Notes: a model not told the origin generated them from the sequence alone. Numbered from the stretch's first letter, positions 8,900 to 18,662 are shown. The stretch is 39,110 bases of DNA from Streptococcus sp. HMSC074B11 (GCF_001808705.1 NZ_KV794246.1:1-39110), one strand, 5' to 3'. Made by a program: numbers and translations.

Positions 8900-8937
8900 A
8901 ATGAGGTTGGGATTTTTCTCCTAACCTCATTTTTTTC
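8900..8937 (+). terminator. Intrinsic terminator of the Usp gene
   Basis: AATGAGGTT pairs perfectly with AACCTCATT, extended by GGA/TCC across one wobble pair, followed by a T-run. Confidence 0.85.
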
Positions 8938-9005
8938 ATAAATTGTTGATGCAGTAGTTGGAGCCAGGAAATCAAAAAAGCATTCAAGGCTTCCTTTTCT
9001 ATCGC

Positions 9006-10397
9006 CTATTTCTTATCGGCTCTTTCCTTGTGGCGTTCATAGGCCTTTATCTGACGCTCAATCTCCTTTTTAATGGCTGGTTCTGGAGCATATCTCTCCT
9101 CCCAGTCATCTGGTTTTAGGATTTTGTGAGTAACTGGGTCAAAATGAGCTTTTCCATCTGGAAACATTTTACCCATATTGGCTTGATGGACAATATCAAA
9201 AATCCGCTCTGGATCCACCCCCATCAAAACAAAGCTACCATAGGTGAAATACAAGGTATCAATTAAAGCATCTACTTGCCCTACCAAATCTTGCTTAGCA
9301 GGTGTTTTCTTAGCAACTTTCTGTGCTGCTTGATCCAGCGCTTGGTGTAACTGTCCAACTGCCCGTTCGAAGTCTTCTTCAGAAGAGCTAGCAGCTCGAA
9401 CAAACTCGACCAGTTCTTCTATCTTAAATCCCGCTCTATGGGTAGCACCTTCTAAATCCCAAGCTTGTGGCTCTTCTTGAGTTCGTTCATCCATCATGTG
9501 GTGGAAGGTTTTGACCTTATTGAAATGATAGTCACGGCTGACAAAGACTTTCTCTGAAGCCAAAACACCAAAGTGTTCCAAGGCCTTGTGAATCCCATCT
9601 TGCTGGTTGCTGGTTGTGATATGCTTCGCCACTTCCTTGACACTGCTACTACCATTGCCCATAGCGACTGACATCCCAACACCCGCCAACATCTCTAGGT
9701 CATTGTCCGAGTCACCAAAGGCCATGACTTGATTGAGATCAAAACCATACTCTTTTCCGACTCGGCGAATGCCTTCTAGCTTGGAATTTCCTTGATTGAT
9801 GACATCGGCTGCAAAAGGATTACTACGAGTTAATTTCAAGTCTTTAAAATCAGCTGCTGCTTTCTCAGATTCTTCTGGCGTCATTAGCATCAAAACTTGA
9901 TAAATGGGCTGATTCATCAAGTGAAGCAAGTCCTCTTCCTTCTGAGGAACAATCTTACTCACCATTCGATTAAAGGAATGACTAACTGTACGAGTCAACA
10001 TAGAGGGGACAAAGCGACTCACCCTTTGAGAAAAAGAACCTAGGCCAAAAGACATGATTTTCGAACCCAGCATGGCATCCTTGGTCCCTAGAGCAATCTC
10101 CTTGCCCTCTTTTTTGGCATAGGTGATCAACTGCCGTAAATGAGACTTGGAAAGAGGACTTGTAAACAAGACTCTGTTTTTATTAAAGATATATTGGCCG
10201 TTATAGGTTACGGCAAAATCCAAATCTAAATCTTCCATTAAATCCTTAACAAAAAAAGGTCCTCGCCCTGTCGCTACTCCAACAAGCACCCCCTGGTCCT
10301 TCACAATCTTAATCGCGTCCTTAGTGGATTTCAAAACACTCTTGCGATCGTTGACTAGTGTTCCATCGATATCAAAAAAAACAGCTTTGACTTCCAT
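9006..10397 (-). CDS. Cof-type HAD phosphatase fused to a MazG/HisE-like NTP-pyrophosphatase domain
   Basis: The protein has 463 residues, about 190 more than a normal Cof-type HAD. Residues 1 to about 275 form the HAD-IIB part: DIDGT (catalytic Asp9/Asp11), VATGRG, and GDSDNDLEM. Residues 285-463 resemble all-alpha MazG/HisE-like pyrophosphohydrolases: acidic EELVEFVRAA, then VDALIDTLYFTYGSFVLMGVDP and NMGKMFPDGK, followed by a charged C-terminus. The HAD part probably dephosphorylates sugar phosphates or nucleotides; the second part probably hydrolyses a nucleoside triphosphate, suggesting nucleotide-pool clean-up. A GAGGTAGG ribosome site abuts the ATG. The gene is divergent from ansA. The domains are confident, the substrates unknown. 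Confidence 0.85.
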   Translation of the reverse strand: MEVKAVFFDIDGTLVNDRKSVLKSTKDAIKIVKDQGVLVGVATGRGPFFVKDLMEDLDLDFAVTYNGQYIFNKNRVLFTSPLSKSHLRQLITYAKKEGKEIALGTKDAMLGSKIMSFGLGSFSQRVSRFVPSMLTRTVSHSFNRMVSKIVPQKEEDLLHLMNQPIYQVLMLMTPEESEKAAADFKDLKLTRSNPFAADVINQGNSKLEGIRRVGKEYGFDLNQVMAFGDSDNDLEMLAGVGMSVAMGNGSSSVKEVAKHITTSNQQDGIHKALEHFGVLASEKVFVSRDYHFNKVKTFHHMMDERTQEEPQAWDLEGATHRAGFKIEELVEFVRAASSSEEDFERAVGQLHQALDQAAQKVAKKTPAKQDLVGQVDALIDTLYFTYGSFVLMGVDPERIFDIVHQANMGKMFPDGKAHFDPVTHKILKPDDWEERYAPEPAIKKEIERQIKAYERHKERADKK

Positions 10398-10419
10398 CCT
10401 ACCTCATTCTCCCCTTTTG

Positions 10420-10435
10420 TGATACAATGATTATA
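10420..10435. promoter_or_regulatory. Overlapping divergent promoters (ansA / HAD gene)
   Basis: The plus strand has an extended -10 TGaTACAAT with its hexamer at 10423-10428, for ansA. The minus strand has an extended -10 TGgTATAAT with its hexamer at 10430-10435, for the HAD gene. The two hexamers are one base apart. Both lack a good -35, as is tolerated with extended -10 elements. Confidence 0.6.
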
Positions 10436-10462
10436 CCACATTTCAGAAAGAGTGAGTAAATC

Positions 10463-11425
10463 ATGCCTAAGAAAATCCTTGTTTTACATACGGGTGGTAC
10501 TATTTCCATGCAAGCCGATGACTCTGGCGCTGTTGTAACTAGCCAAGAAAACCCTATGAATCATGTATCCAATCCACTTGGAGGAGTTGAAGTCCACGCG
10601 CTCGACTTTTTTAATCTGCCAAGTCCCCATATTAAACCCAAGCATATGCTGGCCCTCTATCAAAAAATCAAAGAGGAGGCTGATCATTATGAAGGTTTCG
10701 TGATTACACATGGGACAGATACCTTGGAAGAAACTGCCTATTTCCTCGATACCATGGAGGTTCCTCATAAACCGATCGTACTAACAGGTGCCATGCGTAG
10801 TTCCAACGAACTCGGAAGCGATGGTGTCTACAATTATCTCAGTGCCCTACGCGTAGCGAGTGACGATAAGGCTGCTGATAAGGGGGTCTTGGTCGTGATG
10901 AATGATGAAATCCACGCTGCTAAGTATGTGACCAAGACGCACACGACAAATGTTAGTACCTTTCAAACGCCGACCCACGGCCCTCTTGGGCTCATCATGA
11001 AATACGAGATTCTCTACTTCAAAACAGCTGAACCCCGTGTTCGTTTTGACCTTGATAGGATCCAGGGCTTGGTTCCAATTATTCCAGTCTATGCTGGTAT
11101 GACAGAAGAACTCCTTGATTTGCTTCCTGTTGACCAGCTAGATGGTCTTATTATCCAGGCCTTTGGTGCTGGAAATGTTCCCAAGGAAACATCACAAAAA
11201 TTGAACGCCCTTATCCAAGAAGGACTCCCAATCGCCTTGGTTTCTCGTTGTTTTAACGGGATTGCTGAACCTGTTTATGCCTATGAAGGGGGTGGCGTTT
11301 GTCTACAAAATGCTGGTATCTTCTTTGTCAAAGAGCTAAACGCTCAAAAGGCCCGTCTCAAACTCCTCATTGCTATCAATGCTGGCCTTACAGGGGATGA
11401 ATTACGAGCCTATATGGAAGGATAA
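10463..11425 (+). CDS. ansA: L-asparaginase, type I
   Basis: This enzyme hydrolyses L-asparagine to aspartate and ammonia. It has 320 residues, normal for the family. Both asparaginase signatures are present: HTGGTISM near the start (nucleophile Thr13) and THGTDTLEETAYF (Thr85, Asp86 of the catalytic triad). There is no signal peptide, so it is the cytoplasmic type. A GAGTGAG ribosome site precedes the ATG. The gene is transcribed alone, divergently from the HAD gene. The last base of its stop codon is the first base of a BOX repeat, so its 3' end and transcript stability may be set by that element. Confidence 0.95.
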   Translation: MPKKILVLHTGGTISMQADDSGAVVTSQENPMNHVSNPLGGVEVHALDFFNLPSPHIKPKHMLALYQKIKEEADHYEGFVITHGTDTLEETAYFLDTMEVPHKPIVLTGAMRSSNELGSDGVYNYLSALRVASDDKAADKGVLVVMNDEIHAAKYVTKTHTTNVSTFQTPTHGPLGLIMKYEILYFKTAEPRVRFDLDRIQGLVPIIPVYAGMTEELLDLLPVDQLDGLIIQAFGAGNVPKETSQKLNALIQEGLPIALVSRCFNGIAEPVYAYEGGGVCLQNAGIFFVKELNAQKARLKLLIAINAGLTGDELRAYMEG

Positions 11426-11578
11426 TACTCTTCGAAAATCAAATTCAAACCTCGTCAACGTCGCCTTGCCGTAGGTATGGTTACTGACTTCGTCAGTTTC
11501 ATCTACAACCTCAAAGCAGTGCTTTGAGCAACCTGCGGCTAGTTTCCTAGTTTGCTCTTTGATTTTCATTGAGTATAA
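11425..11578 (+). repeat. BOX element, complete A-B-C type
   Basis: The element starts with the boxA end (ATACTCTTCGAAAATC), includes CGTCGCCTTGCCGTAGG, a boxB-like stem CTGACTTCGTCAG, the palindrome CTCAAAGCAGTGCTTTGAG, and the boxC end (CTTTGATTTTCATTGAGTAT). BOX elements are dispersed, structured repeats of pneumococci and their close relatives. It begins on the ansA stop codon. Confidence 0.88.
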
Positions 11579-11696
11579 AAAAGTGGTGAAATAGAAATTA
11601 CTAGGTCAAGTCTTGTTTTCTAGTCACCCCCGCAAGCCTTCTACCATCAACTTGATGCTTGAACCATTGACCAAAAAGTTTTTACTACTAAAAAGC

Positions 11697-11826
11697 GAGA
11701 GTGGGACAGAAATCGGTAATTCGTTAGAATTCGATTTCGTCGTCCCACCTCCGCACAGTTGAGTAGGGCTGTAAAAGCTGATGAAATCAGCGTAGTAGAG
11801 CCCACTCAACCACTGCGTCTTGCTCG
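11697..11826. repeat. Palindrome-rich intergenic repeat, not BOX
   Basis: Two consecutive hairpins fill this spacer. The first is GTGGGAC/GTCCCAC (11701-11707 and 11742-11748) with inner GAAATCG/CGATTTC. The second is GTTGAGTAGGGCT/AGCCCACTCAAC (11758-11770 and 11799-11810) with one bulge. An open frame across it (11624-11830, minus) looks non-coding. It resembles dispersed streptococcal intergenic repeats that I recall but cannot name. Nothing recognisable lies between it and the BOX (11579-11696). Confidence 0.55.
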
Positions 11827-11844
11827 ACAATCCAAAGACAATTG

Positions 11845-11872
11845 AGAGGCTAGGACTTTTGTCCCAGCCTCT
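11845..11872 (-). terminator. Terminator hairpin downstream of ccpA
   Basis: A 12-bp stem, AGAGGCTAGGAC/GTCCCAGCCTCT, with a 4-base loop. In the minus-strand RNA the one imperfect pair is G-U; in the plus strand it is A-C, so it suits ccpA better. The T-tract after it is poor. Confidence 0.6.
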
Positions 11873-11877
11873 TCTTG

Positions 11878-12885
11878 TTAATCTTTACGAGTTGAATGAC
11901 GTTCTACCAAACCATGTGGCAAAAGAACTTCACGCTCTTCTAACTCTTCCTTATGCATAATCTTCGTCAACATACGCATACTAATAGCACCAAGATCATA
12001 CAAAGGTTGCGCAATGGTGGTTAGGTTTGGACGAGTATAGCGCGCGATTTGTGAATCATCACTGGTGATAATTTCAAAGTCTTCCGGTACAGAAACTCCC
12101 TTGTCAGCAAGTCCGTTCAAAACACCTGCCGCTAATTCATCACCTGTTACAATCGCTGCTGTTGCTTTAGAAGAAATCAAGCGTTCTGCCAAGGCATAAC
12201 CATCATCATAACGGTATTTTGATTCAAAAACAAGACCTTCACTGTAGTTAATTCCCGCTTCTTTCAAAGCATCTTTGTAACCAGCCAAGCGAATCTTGCC
12301 ATTAATATCATCCACTAATGGTCCACTAACGAAGGCAATTTTTTTATTTCGTTTCAAGAGATGGCGGACTGCATCAACAGTAGCATGTTTATAGTCAATA
12401 TTGACACTTGGAAGTTGGTGTTCTATGTCCACTGTTCCTGCAAGAACCACAGGTGTGCGTGAGCGTGAAAACTCTGAGCGAATCTTCTCAGTTAAATGAT
12501 AACCCATGAAGATAACGCCATCCACCTGTTTAGAAAAGAGAGTATTGACCACAGATACTTCCTTTTCATCATCCTCATCACTGTTAGCAAGGACGATGTT
12601 GTATTTGTACATTTCCGCGATATCGTCAATCCCTTTAGCAAGGGTAGAGAAATAAGTGTTTGTGATATCTGGAATAACAACTCCAACTGTTGTTGTTTTC
12701 TTGCTTGCTAGACCACGAGCTACTGCATTAGGGCGGTAGTCAAGGCGATCAATGACCTCTAGAACTTTCTTACGGGTGTTTTCCTTGACATTCTTATTGC
12801 CATTGACAACACGACTGACAGTCGCCATTGACACTCCCGCTTCTCGGGCAACGTCATAAATTGTTACTGTATCATCTGTGTTCAT
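11878..12885 (-). CDS. ccpA: Catabolite control protein A
   Basis: This LacI/GalR-family regulator has 335 residues. With HPr(Ser-P) it binds cre sites and represses or activates carbon-catabolite genes. The DNA-binding domain is at the N-terminus (VTIYDVAREAGVSMATVSRVVNG, about residues 7-29), with the hinge helix YRPNAVARGLASKKT. The periplasmic-binding-protein-like core follows (GVVIPDITNTYFSTLAKGIDD; TTIAQPLYDLGAISMRMLTK), matching CcpA rather than sugar-specific paralogues. The start has AAGGAAAC upstream. Its own promoter overlaps a cre-like site, suggesting autoregulation. Confidence 0.96.
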   Translation of the reverse strand: MNTDDTVTIYDVAREAGVSMATVSRVVNGNKNVKENTRKKVLEVIDRLDYRPNAVARGLASKKTTTVGVVIPDITNTYFSTLAKGIDDIAEMYKYNIVLANSDEDDEKEVSVVNTLFSKQVDGVIFMGYHLTEKIRSEFSRSRTPVVLAGTVDIEHQLPSVNIDYKHATVDAVRHLLKRNKKIAFVSGPLVDDINGKIRLAGYKDALKEAGINYSEGLVFESKYRYDDGYALAERLISSKATAAIVTGDELAAGVLNGLADKGVSVPEDFEIITSDDSQIARYTRPNLTTIAQPLYDLGAISMRMLTKIMHKEELEEREVLLPHGLVERHSTRKD

Positions 12886-12936
12886 TCCGTTTCCTTTCTA
12901 CTTTGAAAATTTTGTTTTCATGATTCTACTGTTCTC

Positions 12937-12965
12937 ATTTTACCACTAATTGTAAGCATTTTCAA
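12937..12965 (-). promoter_or_regulatory. ccpA promoter with overlapping cre site
   Basis: TTGAAA (12960-12965), 17-base spacer, extended -10 TGgTAAAAT (hexamer 12937-12942). The 14-mer TGTAAGCATTTTCA at 12951-12964 fits the cre pattern TGNAANCGNTNNCA except for one central base, and it covers most of the -35. Confidence 0.6.
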
Positions 12966-13034
12966 GCATTTGATGAAGATTCGTTGAAAAAATTTCAAAA
13001 TCATTCCCATCTTTTTAAAGGTAGTTGACTTTTC

Positions 13035-13063
13035 TTGATTTTTCTAGCAGTTTGCAGTATGAT
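13035..13063 (+). promoter_or_regulatory. Promoter of the DUF960 gene
   Basis: TTGATT (13035-13040), 17-base spacer, TATGAT (13058-13063), followed by TTAGGAGA upstream of the ATG at 13091. Confidence 0.55.
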
Positions 13064-13090
13064 AATAAAAAAATCAATTAGGAGATAGGG

Positions 13091-13408
13091 ATGGCTTTTA
13101 CAGATTCTCATAGACGATGCGCTAGTTTCGGTGTAGTGACCAATTTACCCGACGATGTTATCGATTCAATCTGGTATATAATCGATCATTTTTTAAAGCA
13201 TGTTTTTGATCTAGAAGATGAATTGGAATTTCGGCTTTTGAATAATGAAGGCTCCATCACTTTTCGTTTTTCTAGTCAACATCTTCCAACAACGATTGAC
13301 TTTGACTTCAACCATCCCTTTGACCCACTCTATCCACCTAAAGTTCTGGTGCTAGATATGGATGGGAAGGAAACCATTCTCCTACCAGAAGAAAATGACC
13401 TATTTTAA
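13091..13408 (+). CDS. DUF960 family protein
   Basis: This 105-residue cytoplasmic protein fits the DUF960 family of Firmicutes: the N-terminus MAFTDSHRRCASFGVVTNLPDDVIDSIWYIID, a central beta-rich part, and a C-terminal FDFNHPFDPLYP ... ETILLPEE. The family has no assigned function. AGGAGA lies 7 bases before the ATG. It has its own promoter and a strong terminator starting at the stop codon, shared with the convergent folate operon. Confidence 0.85.
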   Translation: MAFTDSHRRCASFGVVTNLPDDVIDSIWYIIDHFLKHVFDLEDELEFRLLNNEGSITFRFSSQHLPTTIDFDFNHPFDPLYPPKVLVLDMDGKETILLPEENDLF

Positions 13409-13455
13409 AAACTCTAGCTTCCCCTATCTACTTAGGAAACTAGAGTTTTCTTTTT
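13408..13455 (+). terminator. Bidirectional terminator between DUF960 and the folate operon
   Basis: AAAACTCTAG (13408-13417) pairs with CTAGAGTTTT (13440-13449), with inner TTCC/GGAA, then CTTTTT. The minus-strand folate operon ends 2 bases away at 13457. Confidence 0.85.
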
Positions 13456-13456
13456 G

Positions 13457-14740
13457 CTAATAAATAGAACGACTGACTACTATACCACTTGGTTTGGTAT
13501 ATTCTAAATCAAGATAATCCTGATAAGTTCCTGGGACGATAAATCCTTGGGGGCTGAGAATGTCTGTTCCAGCTTTACCCACGATAGAGTCAGCCAATAA
13601 GACACAATTTGTACTGAGAACAAAATAGGTCTTAAACTTAGACGAACTAAACTTATAAAGAGCGGCATCAGCCTCGTGTTTCAGCTGATAAGAGTAGGTA
13701 TGCTTGATTTCTCCTTCTCTTCTTTTCATGAGTTGAGAACTTGGTTCCCAAGGAATTAAGAGTTCTTCAATTTCTCTCAGTTGTTCCTCGATTGCTTCTT
13801 TCTGTTGTTCAGACAAGCTTAAGCCATAGACAAAGAGAGTTTTCTGGCTTTCTCTCTTACAGAGTTCGATATACTTTTCTCGATTAGCCTTAAATAGAAC
13901 CCCATCCCCAATCATCCCAAATAAACGCTCCGAGTGCGGATCATAAGAACCATAGGAAATAACCTGACCTTGATAGCAGATATCCACATGCCCCATGGCT
14001 AAAAAGAAAGAGGATTCTGAAGTATGGATAAAAATTTCCATATCAACTGTCTGGTCATTTTTTCTCTCTGAATGTACTTTCCCTTCTTCGGACTCATGAT
14101 TAGAAAACCATTTATTCAATCGACGTAGGGTATTGATAGGAATTAGAGCTGTTACAAAAATGGGCAGGGTCATTCGTATCTTCCGCTTAAGCCTAGGATT
14201 ACGGATTCCTTTTTCAAAAAAGAAACCATCTCTGAGACTACTTGCCCCTAACATCAGTAAGTAAAAACCAAGTAAGAGCAATTCAAAATTTGTTGCGTCA
14301 TGAAAAGGGGAGATACTATAGAGACCAAATCCCATCATCCACAAAGCATCAAATAAGTAATTGAGCCTCGGATGGATATGATTATTTCGGTAAGTCAACC
14401 AGGTAATCAGGCTAATCAAACCTGTAAACAATTGATAACTTCCAATAGCAATGACTAAGACATAGAGGGCTATCCCTTGCAGGATGACTGAATCAAATAG
14501 AATGACAGCAAGTCCTAACTTGGCTACGGTTACAAAAATATTTTCTCTACGGGACTTTTCCTGAAACCATCGTGTCAATAAATGCCAAACAGTCGACAAG
14601 GAAAAGTAGGCCATCAAGAGTTGATAACCAAGCCTCGGTACAATCTGTCCAAAACAAATCAAGAGAAGACCGAGGATAATAGCTAGCATTCCTTCCCCTA
14701 GACTTTTCCATTTACTATAAGTTTCGAAAAACTTAGGCAT
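13457..14740 (-). CDS. HdeD-like membrane protein with a C-terminal papain-like domain (tentative)
   Basis: This 427-residue protein is the last gene of the folate operon, overlapping sulD by 8 bases. Residues 1 to about 215 contain around six hydrophobic segments (for example [33 protein letters not shown]) arranged like HdeD/DUF308 proteins. From about residue 230 the protein is soluble: [21 protein letters not shown], then [13 protein letters not shown], and near the end [16 protein letters not shown] followed by [17 protein letters not shown] histidine early and a TNC cysteine late, in that order, is the pattern of permuted papain/NlpC-P60-like enzymes, so peptidase or amidase activity is possible. 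The membrane domain is clear; the enzyme assignment is inference. Its position downstream of folate genes does not reveal its role. Confidence 0.6.
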   Translation of the reverse strand: MPKFFETYSKWKSLGEGMLAIILGLLLICFGQIVPRLGYQLLMAYFSLSTVWHLLTRWFQEKSRRENIFVTVAKLGLAVILFDSVILQGIALYVLVIAIGSYQLFTGLISLITWLTYRNNHIHPRLNYLFDALWMMGFGLYSISPFHDATNFELLLLGFYLLMLGASSLRDGFFFEKGIRNPRLKRKIRMTLPIFVTALIPINTLRRLNKWFSNHESEEGKVHSERKNDQTVDMEIFIHTSESSFFLAMGHVDICYQGQVISYGSYDPHSERLFGMIGDGVLFKANREKYIELCKRESQKTLFVYGLSLSEQQKEAIEEQLREIEELLIPWEPSSQLMKRREGEIKHTYSYQLKHEADAALYKFSSSKFKTYFVLSTNCVLLADSIVGKAGTDILSPQGFIVPGTYQDYLDLEYTKPSGIVVSRSIY

Positions 14741-15554
14741 TTTCTTTCTCCAATTGACGATACAAGTGGCGAATCGGTTGTTTCAGTGTTGGATGGATGA
14801 AATGAGGTGCAATTTCCTGCAGAGACTCTAAGACAAAGAGGCGCTCAGCGATATAAGGATGGGGCAAGATAAGGTTGTCTGTATAGATGATCTGGTCCTC
14901 TACAAAAAGCAAATCCAGGTCAATCAATCGAGGTCCCCAATGAACCTCTCTGACCCGTCCCATTTCTGATTCAATCTCTAACAAGGTTTCTAACAAGATT
15001 GGAGCTGGCAACCAGGTTTCCACTTCAATGACTTGATTGGCAAAGCTATCCTGCTCCACACCACCCCAAGGCTCGGTCGTTAAGACACTAGACTCTTTGA
15101 GAATATGGATACCACGAGCTTTCATTTGGTCAATAGCTTGCTTGAGATTAGCCGCCTTATCCCCCATATTGCTTCCTAAAGCGATAAAGGCACACTGTTT
15201 GCGACGGTGGATGGTTACTGAACAAGTATCCAGCGGTAGATGGATAGGTGCCCAAGGTTTTTTTAGTTCCAGCTCAATCTCTTGAACGAGAGGGTAGGTC
15301 TCAAAAGTACGCTCTACTAGTTTGTAGGCTACTGTTTCAATCAAATCTTCAGTATTTTCCTGAAACCATGTCGTCCATTGCTGGCAAAGTTCTCCGTAAT
15401 GGACAGAAGCAGTTAAATCCAAGTCTGTCGCAGCCTTGGTCATATCATAGGATAGGGTGGCTGAAACGACAAACTTCTGCCCCAGTTCCTTCTCACTAGG
15501 AAAAAGTCCATGAAAGGCGAAAATTTCTAGGTCTTTAATTCGCAGTTGATCCAT
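14733..15554 (-). CDS. sulD: Bifunctional dihydroneopterin aldolase / HPPK (SulD)
   Basis: This 273-residue fusion catalyses two successive folate steps. Residues 1 to about 118 are FolB ([37 protein letters not shown]), which cleaves dihydroneopterin. Residues about 122-273 are FolK, which pyrophosphorylates the pterin: [35 protein letters not shown], and [12 protein letters not shown]. The length is close to pneumococcal SulD. The gene is separated from folE by 158 bases holding a BOX and a hairpin, unlike the other tight junctions of the cluster, so its expression may be partly uncoupled. It overlaps the next gene by 8 bases. Confidence 0.95.
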   Translation of the reverse strand: MDQLRIKDLEIFAFHGLFPSEKELGQKFVVSATLSYDMTKAATDLDLTASVHYGELCQQWTTWFQENTEDLIETVAYKLVERTFETYPLVQEIELELKKPWAPIHLPLDTCSVTIHRRKQCAFIALGSNMGDKAANLKQAIDQMKARGIHILKESSVLTTEPWGGVEQDSFANQVIEVETWLPAPILLETLLEIESEMGRVREVHWGPRLIDLDLLFVEDQIIYTDNLILPHPYIAERLFVLESLQEIAPHFIHPTLKQPIRHLYRQLEKENA

Positions 15555-15573
15555 AACTAGTCCTTTCTAGAAA

Positions 15574-15597
15574 AATCCGCCCAAAGCGGATTCTTTT
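15574..15597. terminator. Intra-operon hairpin between folE and sulD
   Basis: AATCCGC (15574-15580) pairs with GCGGATT (15586-15592) around a 5-base loop. T-runs follow on both strands (GATTTTTC in the operon direction). It lies just upstream of sulD and could act as a partial terminator. Confidence 0.6.
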
Positions 15598-15713
15598 TAT
15601 ACTCAATGAAAATCAAAGTGCAAACTAGGAAGCTAGCCGCAGGCTGCTCAAAACACTGTTTTGAGGTTGCAGATGGAAGCTGACGTGGTTTGAATTTGAT
15701 TTTCGAAGAGTAT
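15598..15713 (-). repeat. BOX element, shortened, inside the folate operon
   Basis: It is the reverse orientation of the BOX at 11425: boxC end (TATACTCAATGAAAATCAAAG), palindrome CTCAAAACACTGTTTTGAG, then the boxA end (GCTGACGTGG ... TTTTCGAAGAGTAT). Compared with the complete copy it lacks the segment with CTGACTTCGTCAG and CGCCTTGCCGTAGG, so it is an internally shortened variant. It ends on the folE stop codon. Confidence 0.82.
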
Positions 15714-16267
15714 TATAGTCCCATTAAACGATAAGCCTGATCACGAAGATCCTTATCTGTCTCAAATAGACCACGAGCTACTGTTGTCAAGGTTGCAGTT
15801 CCGGGTTTTCGAACACCGCGCATACTCATACACATATGTTCTGCTTCAATGACAACGAAGGCTCCCTTGGCTCCCAAATACTCCATCAAGGCATCAGCCA
15901 CTTCGATATTCAAACGCTCTTGAATCTGTGGCTTTTTAGAGTAGACTTCCACCGTACGAGCTAACTTTGATAAGCCTGCTACACGCCCATCAGGAATGTA
16001 GGCAATATGAGCTCGACCATAAAATGGTAAAAAGTGGTGTTCACACATGGTGTGGAAAAAGATATCCTTTTCCACTACCATATTGTCATCGATAATCTCA
16101 AAAGATTTTGACAGGTGCTCTTCAGCAGTTTGCCCAAGACCTGAAAAAATCTCTTGGTACATACGAGCGACACGGGCTGGTGTTTCCTGCAAGCCTTCGC
16201 GATTTGCATCCTCACCAACTGCCTCGATAATCATTTTTACAGCTTCTTCAATTTTTTGTGTATCCAT
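15713..16267 (-). CDS. folE: GTP cyclohydrolase I (SulC)
   Basis: This enzyme converts GTP to 7,8-dihydroneopterin triphosphate, the first step of folate synthesis. It has 184 residues, normal for the family. The zinc ligands are visible: Cys75 and His78 in [13 protein letters not shown] and Cys146 in [11 protein letters not shown]. The signature [11 protein letters not shown] and the RGVRKPG loop are intact. It starts one base after the folC stop, so translation is probably coupled. Its stop codon abuts a BOX repeat. Confidence 0.96.
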   Translation of the reverse strand: MDTQKIEEAVKMIIEAVGEDANREGLQETPARVARMYQEIFSGLGQTAEEHLSKSFEIIDDNMVVEKDIFFHTMCEHHFLPFYGRAHIAYIPDGRVAGLSKLARTVEVYSKKPQIQERLNIEVADALMEYLGAKGAFVVIEAEHMCMSMRGVRKPGTATLTTVARGLFETDKDLRDQAYRLMGL

Positions 16268-16268
16268 T

Positions 16269-17567
16269 CTAATTTTTCCTCTCCATTAGGTAGGTTCTCA
16301 CTTGGGCTAAAAAGTATAATGAGCCCGTGATAATCCTAACTGTTTTTTTCTCTTCATTTTCTGATAATTTTTTGTCTAGAAATTCCTGCCAACTTTGGTA
16401 GTTGAGATTTCTAGAATCAGCCATCTCTTTCAAGACTTTTTCATCCGTCGCCCGACTATCGTCAAAATGTGTTAGAGTAAGCTTCGCATCTGGAACTGTT
16501 TTCAACAAGTCCAACATATCCTCTAAAGCTTTGGTTTTAATGCAAGTAAAGAGGATTTCCTTATGATAATCAGTAAATCGTTCTTCCAGAGTAGCTAACA
16601 AAGCCTTGATGGCATGGGGATTGTGGGCCCCATCCAAAATCATCAAGGGTTCCCTAGAAACAACTTCCAAACGTCCAGGCCAACTTGTTCCCTCTAAGGC
16701 TTGAGCCACTATATCATTTTCTGGCAATTCTCGCCCAGTCTCTTGACAAAAGGTATCCAACAAGGCAAGTGCCATCCCAGCATTCTCTACCTGGTGCAAA
16801 CCAAGCAGGCCTGTCTGGAAGCGACCTTGTCTAAGTGGGCTTGTATAGTCAAAGACTTCGCCAGTCCCCACACTCACTTGATGACTGACTTGATAATCTT
16901 TCCCGTAGATGATTCTAGGAGCATCTTTTCCTGCTGCTACACGGTCGATAACAGCTAAAGCTTCTGGGGCAATGTGACCGGTCACCAAAGGAATCCCCTG
17001 TTTAATAATACCTGCTTTCTGCTCCGCGATGGCTTCTAGAGTGTTCCCCAGAAGAGCTACGTGATCCAGTCCAATGGTCGTAATACCTGTTAAGGTAGGC
17101 TGACAAACATTGGTACTATCCAAAAGTCCACCCATACCTACTTCCATAATGGCCACATCGACTTGCTCAGAAGCAAAATAGTCATAGGCTATAGCAGTGA
17201 TAATCTCAAACTCTGTCGTCCCCTGCAAATCATGAGCATGCTCCCCCTCAAGTAGTGAGCGATAGGCTACCATCAAGGCCTCTAATCTTGCTTCTGGGAT
17301 AGATTCCTCATTAATGGCAATCTGATCGGTATAATGAATCAGATAGGGTGAGCTAAAGACTCCAACTCTTAGCCCCATCTTTTCTAGCATATTTTTCAAA
17401 AAAGCAATGGTCGAACCCTTGCCATTGGTTCCTCCGATATGGATGACTTTGAGTTTGAGATGGGGATTTCCGCGCAAAGCTAACAGTTCCACCATTCGTT
17501 CCAAGCCAAAATGCGGTTGATCCGTCCGGTAGTTAGCAATCCACTGATTGTTTTCAATTTCTTTCAT
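16269..17567 (-). CDS. folC: Dihydrofolate synthase / folylpolyglutamate synthase family (SulB)
   Basis: This ATP-dependent Mur-ligase-family enzyme of 432 residues adds glutamate to dihydropteroate and possibly to folates. Visible motifs are the P-loop GGTNGKGST (about residues 46-54), [13 protein letters not shown], the central [11 protein letters not shown] and [11 protein letters not shown], and the C-terminal LDGAHNP. The length and motif order are complete. It starts one base after the folP stop and ends one base before folE, in the order of the pneumococcal sulABCD cluster. Confidence 0.95.
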   Translation of the reverse strand: MKEIENNQWIANYRTDQPHFGLERMVELLALRGNPHLKLKVIHIGGTNGKGSTIAFLKNMLEKMGLRVGVFSSPYLIHYTDQIAINEESIPEARLEALMVAYRSLLEGEHAHDLQGTTEFEIITAIAYDYFASEQVDVAIMEVGMGGLLDSTNVCQPTLTGITTIGLDHVALLGNTLEAIAEQKAGIIKQGIPLVTGHIAPEALAVIDRVAAGKDAPRIIYGKDYQVSHQVSVGTGEVFDYTSPLRQGRFQTGLLGLHQVENAGMALALLDTFCQETGRELPENDIVAQALEGTSWPGRLEVVSREPLMILDGAHNPHAIKALLATLEERFTDYHKEILFTCIKTKALEDMLDLLKTVPDAKLTLTHFDDSRATDEKVLKEMADSRNLNYQSWQEFLDKKLSENEEKKTVRIITGSLYFLAQVRTYLMERKN

Positions 17568-17568
17568 C

Positions 17569-18587
<1,019 letters not shown>

Positions 18588-18624
18588 TTATCCCTCTACT
18601 TCTAAATATCTCACCAGAGTGTGC

Positions 18625-18657
18625 AAAAAAAGGAGAACCGAAGTTCTCCTTTTTTTA
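18625..18657 (-). terminator. Intrinsic terminator of pgk
   Basis: AAAAAGGAGAAC/GTTCTCCTTTTT, a perfect 12-bp stem with a 4-base loop, and T-runs on both sides. It starts 6 bases past the pgk stop codon. Confidence 0.9.
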
Positions 18658-18662
18658 TATTC

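Noticed and set aside
11624..11830. 68-codon minus-strand frame in the ansA-ccpA spacer
   Set aside because: It lies over the palindromic repeat, has no ribosome site, and its sequence is explained by the hairpins.
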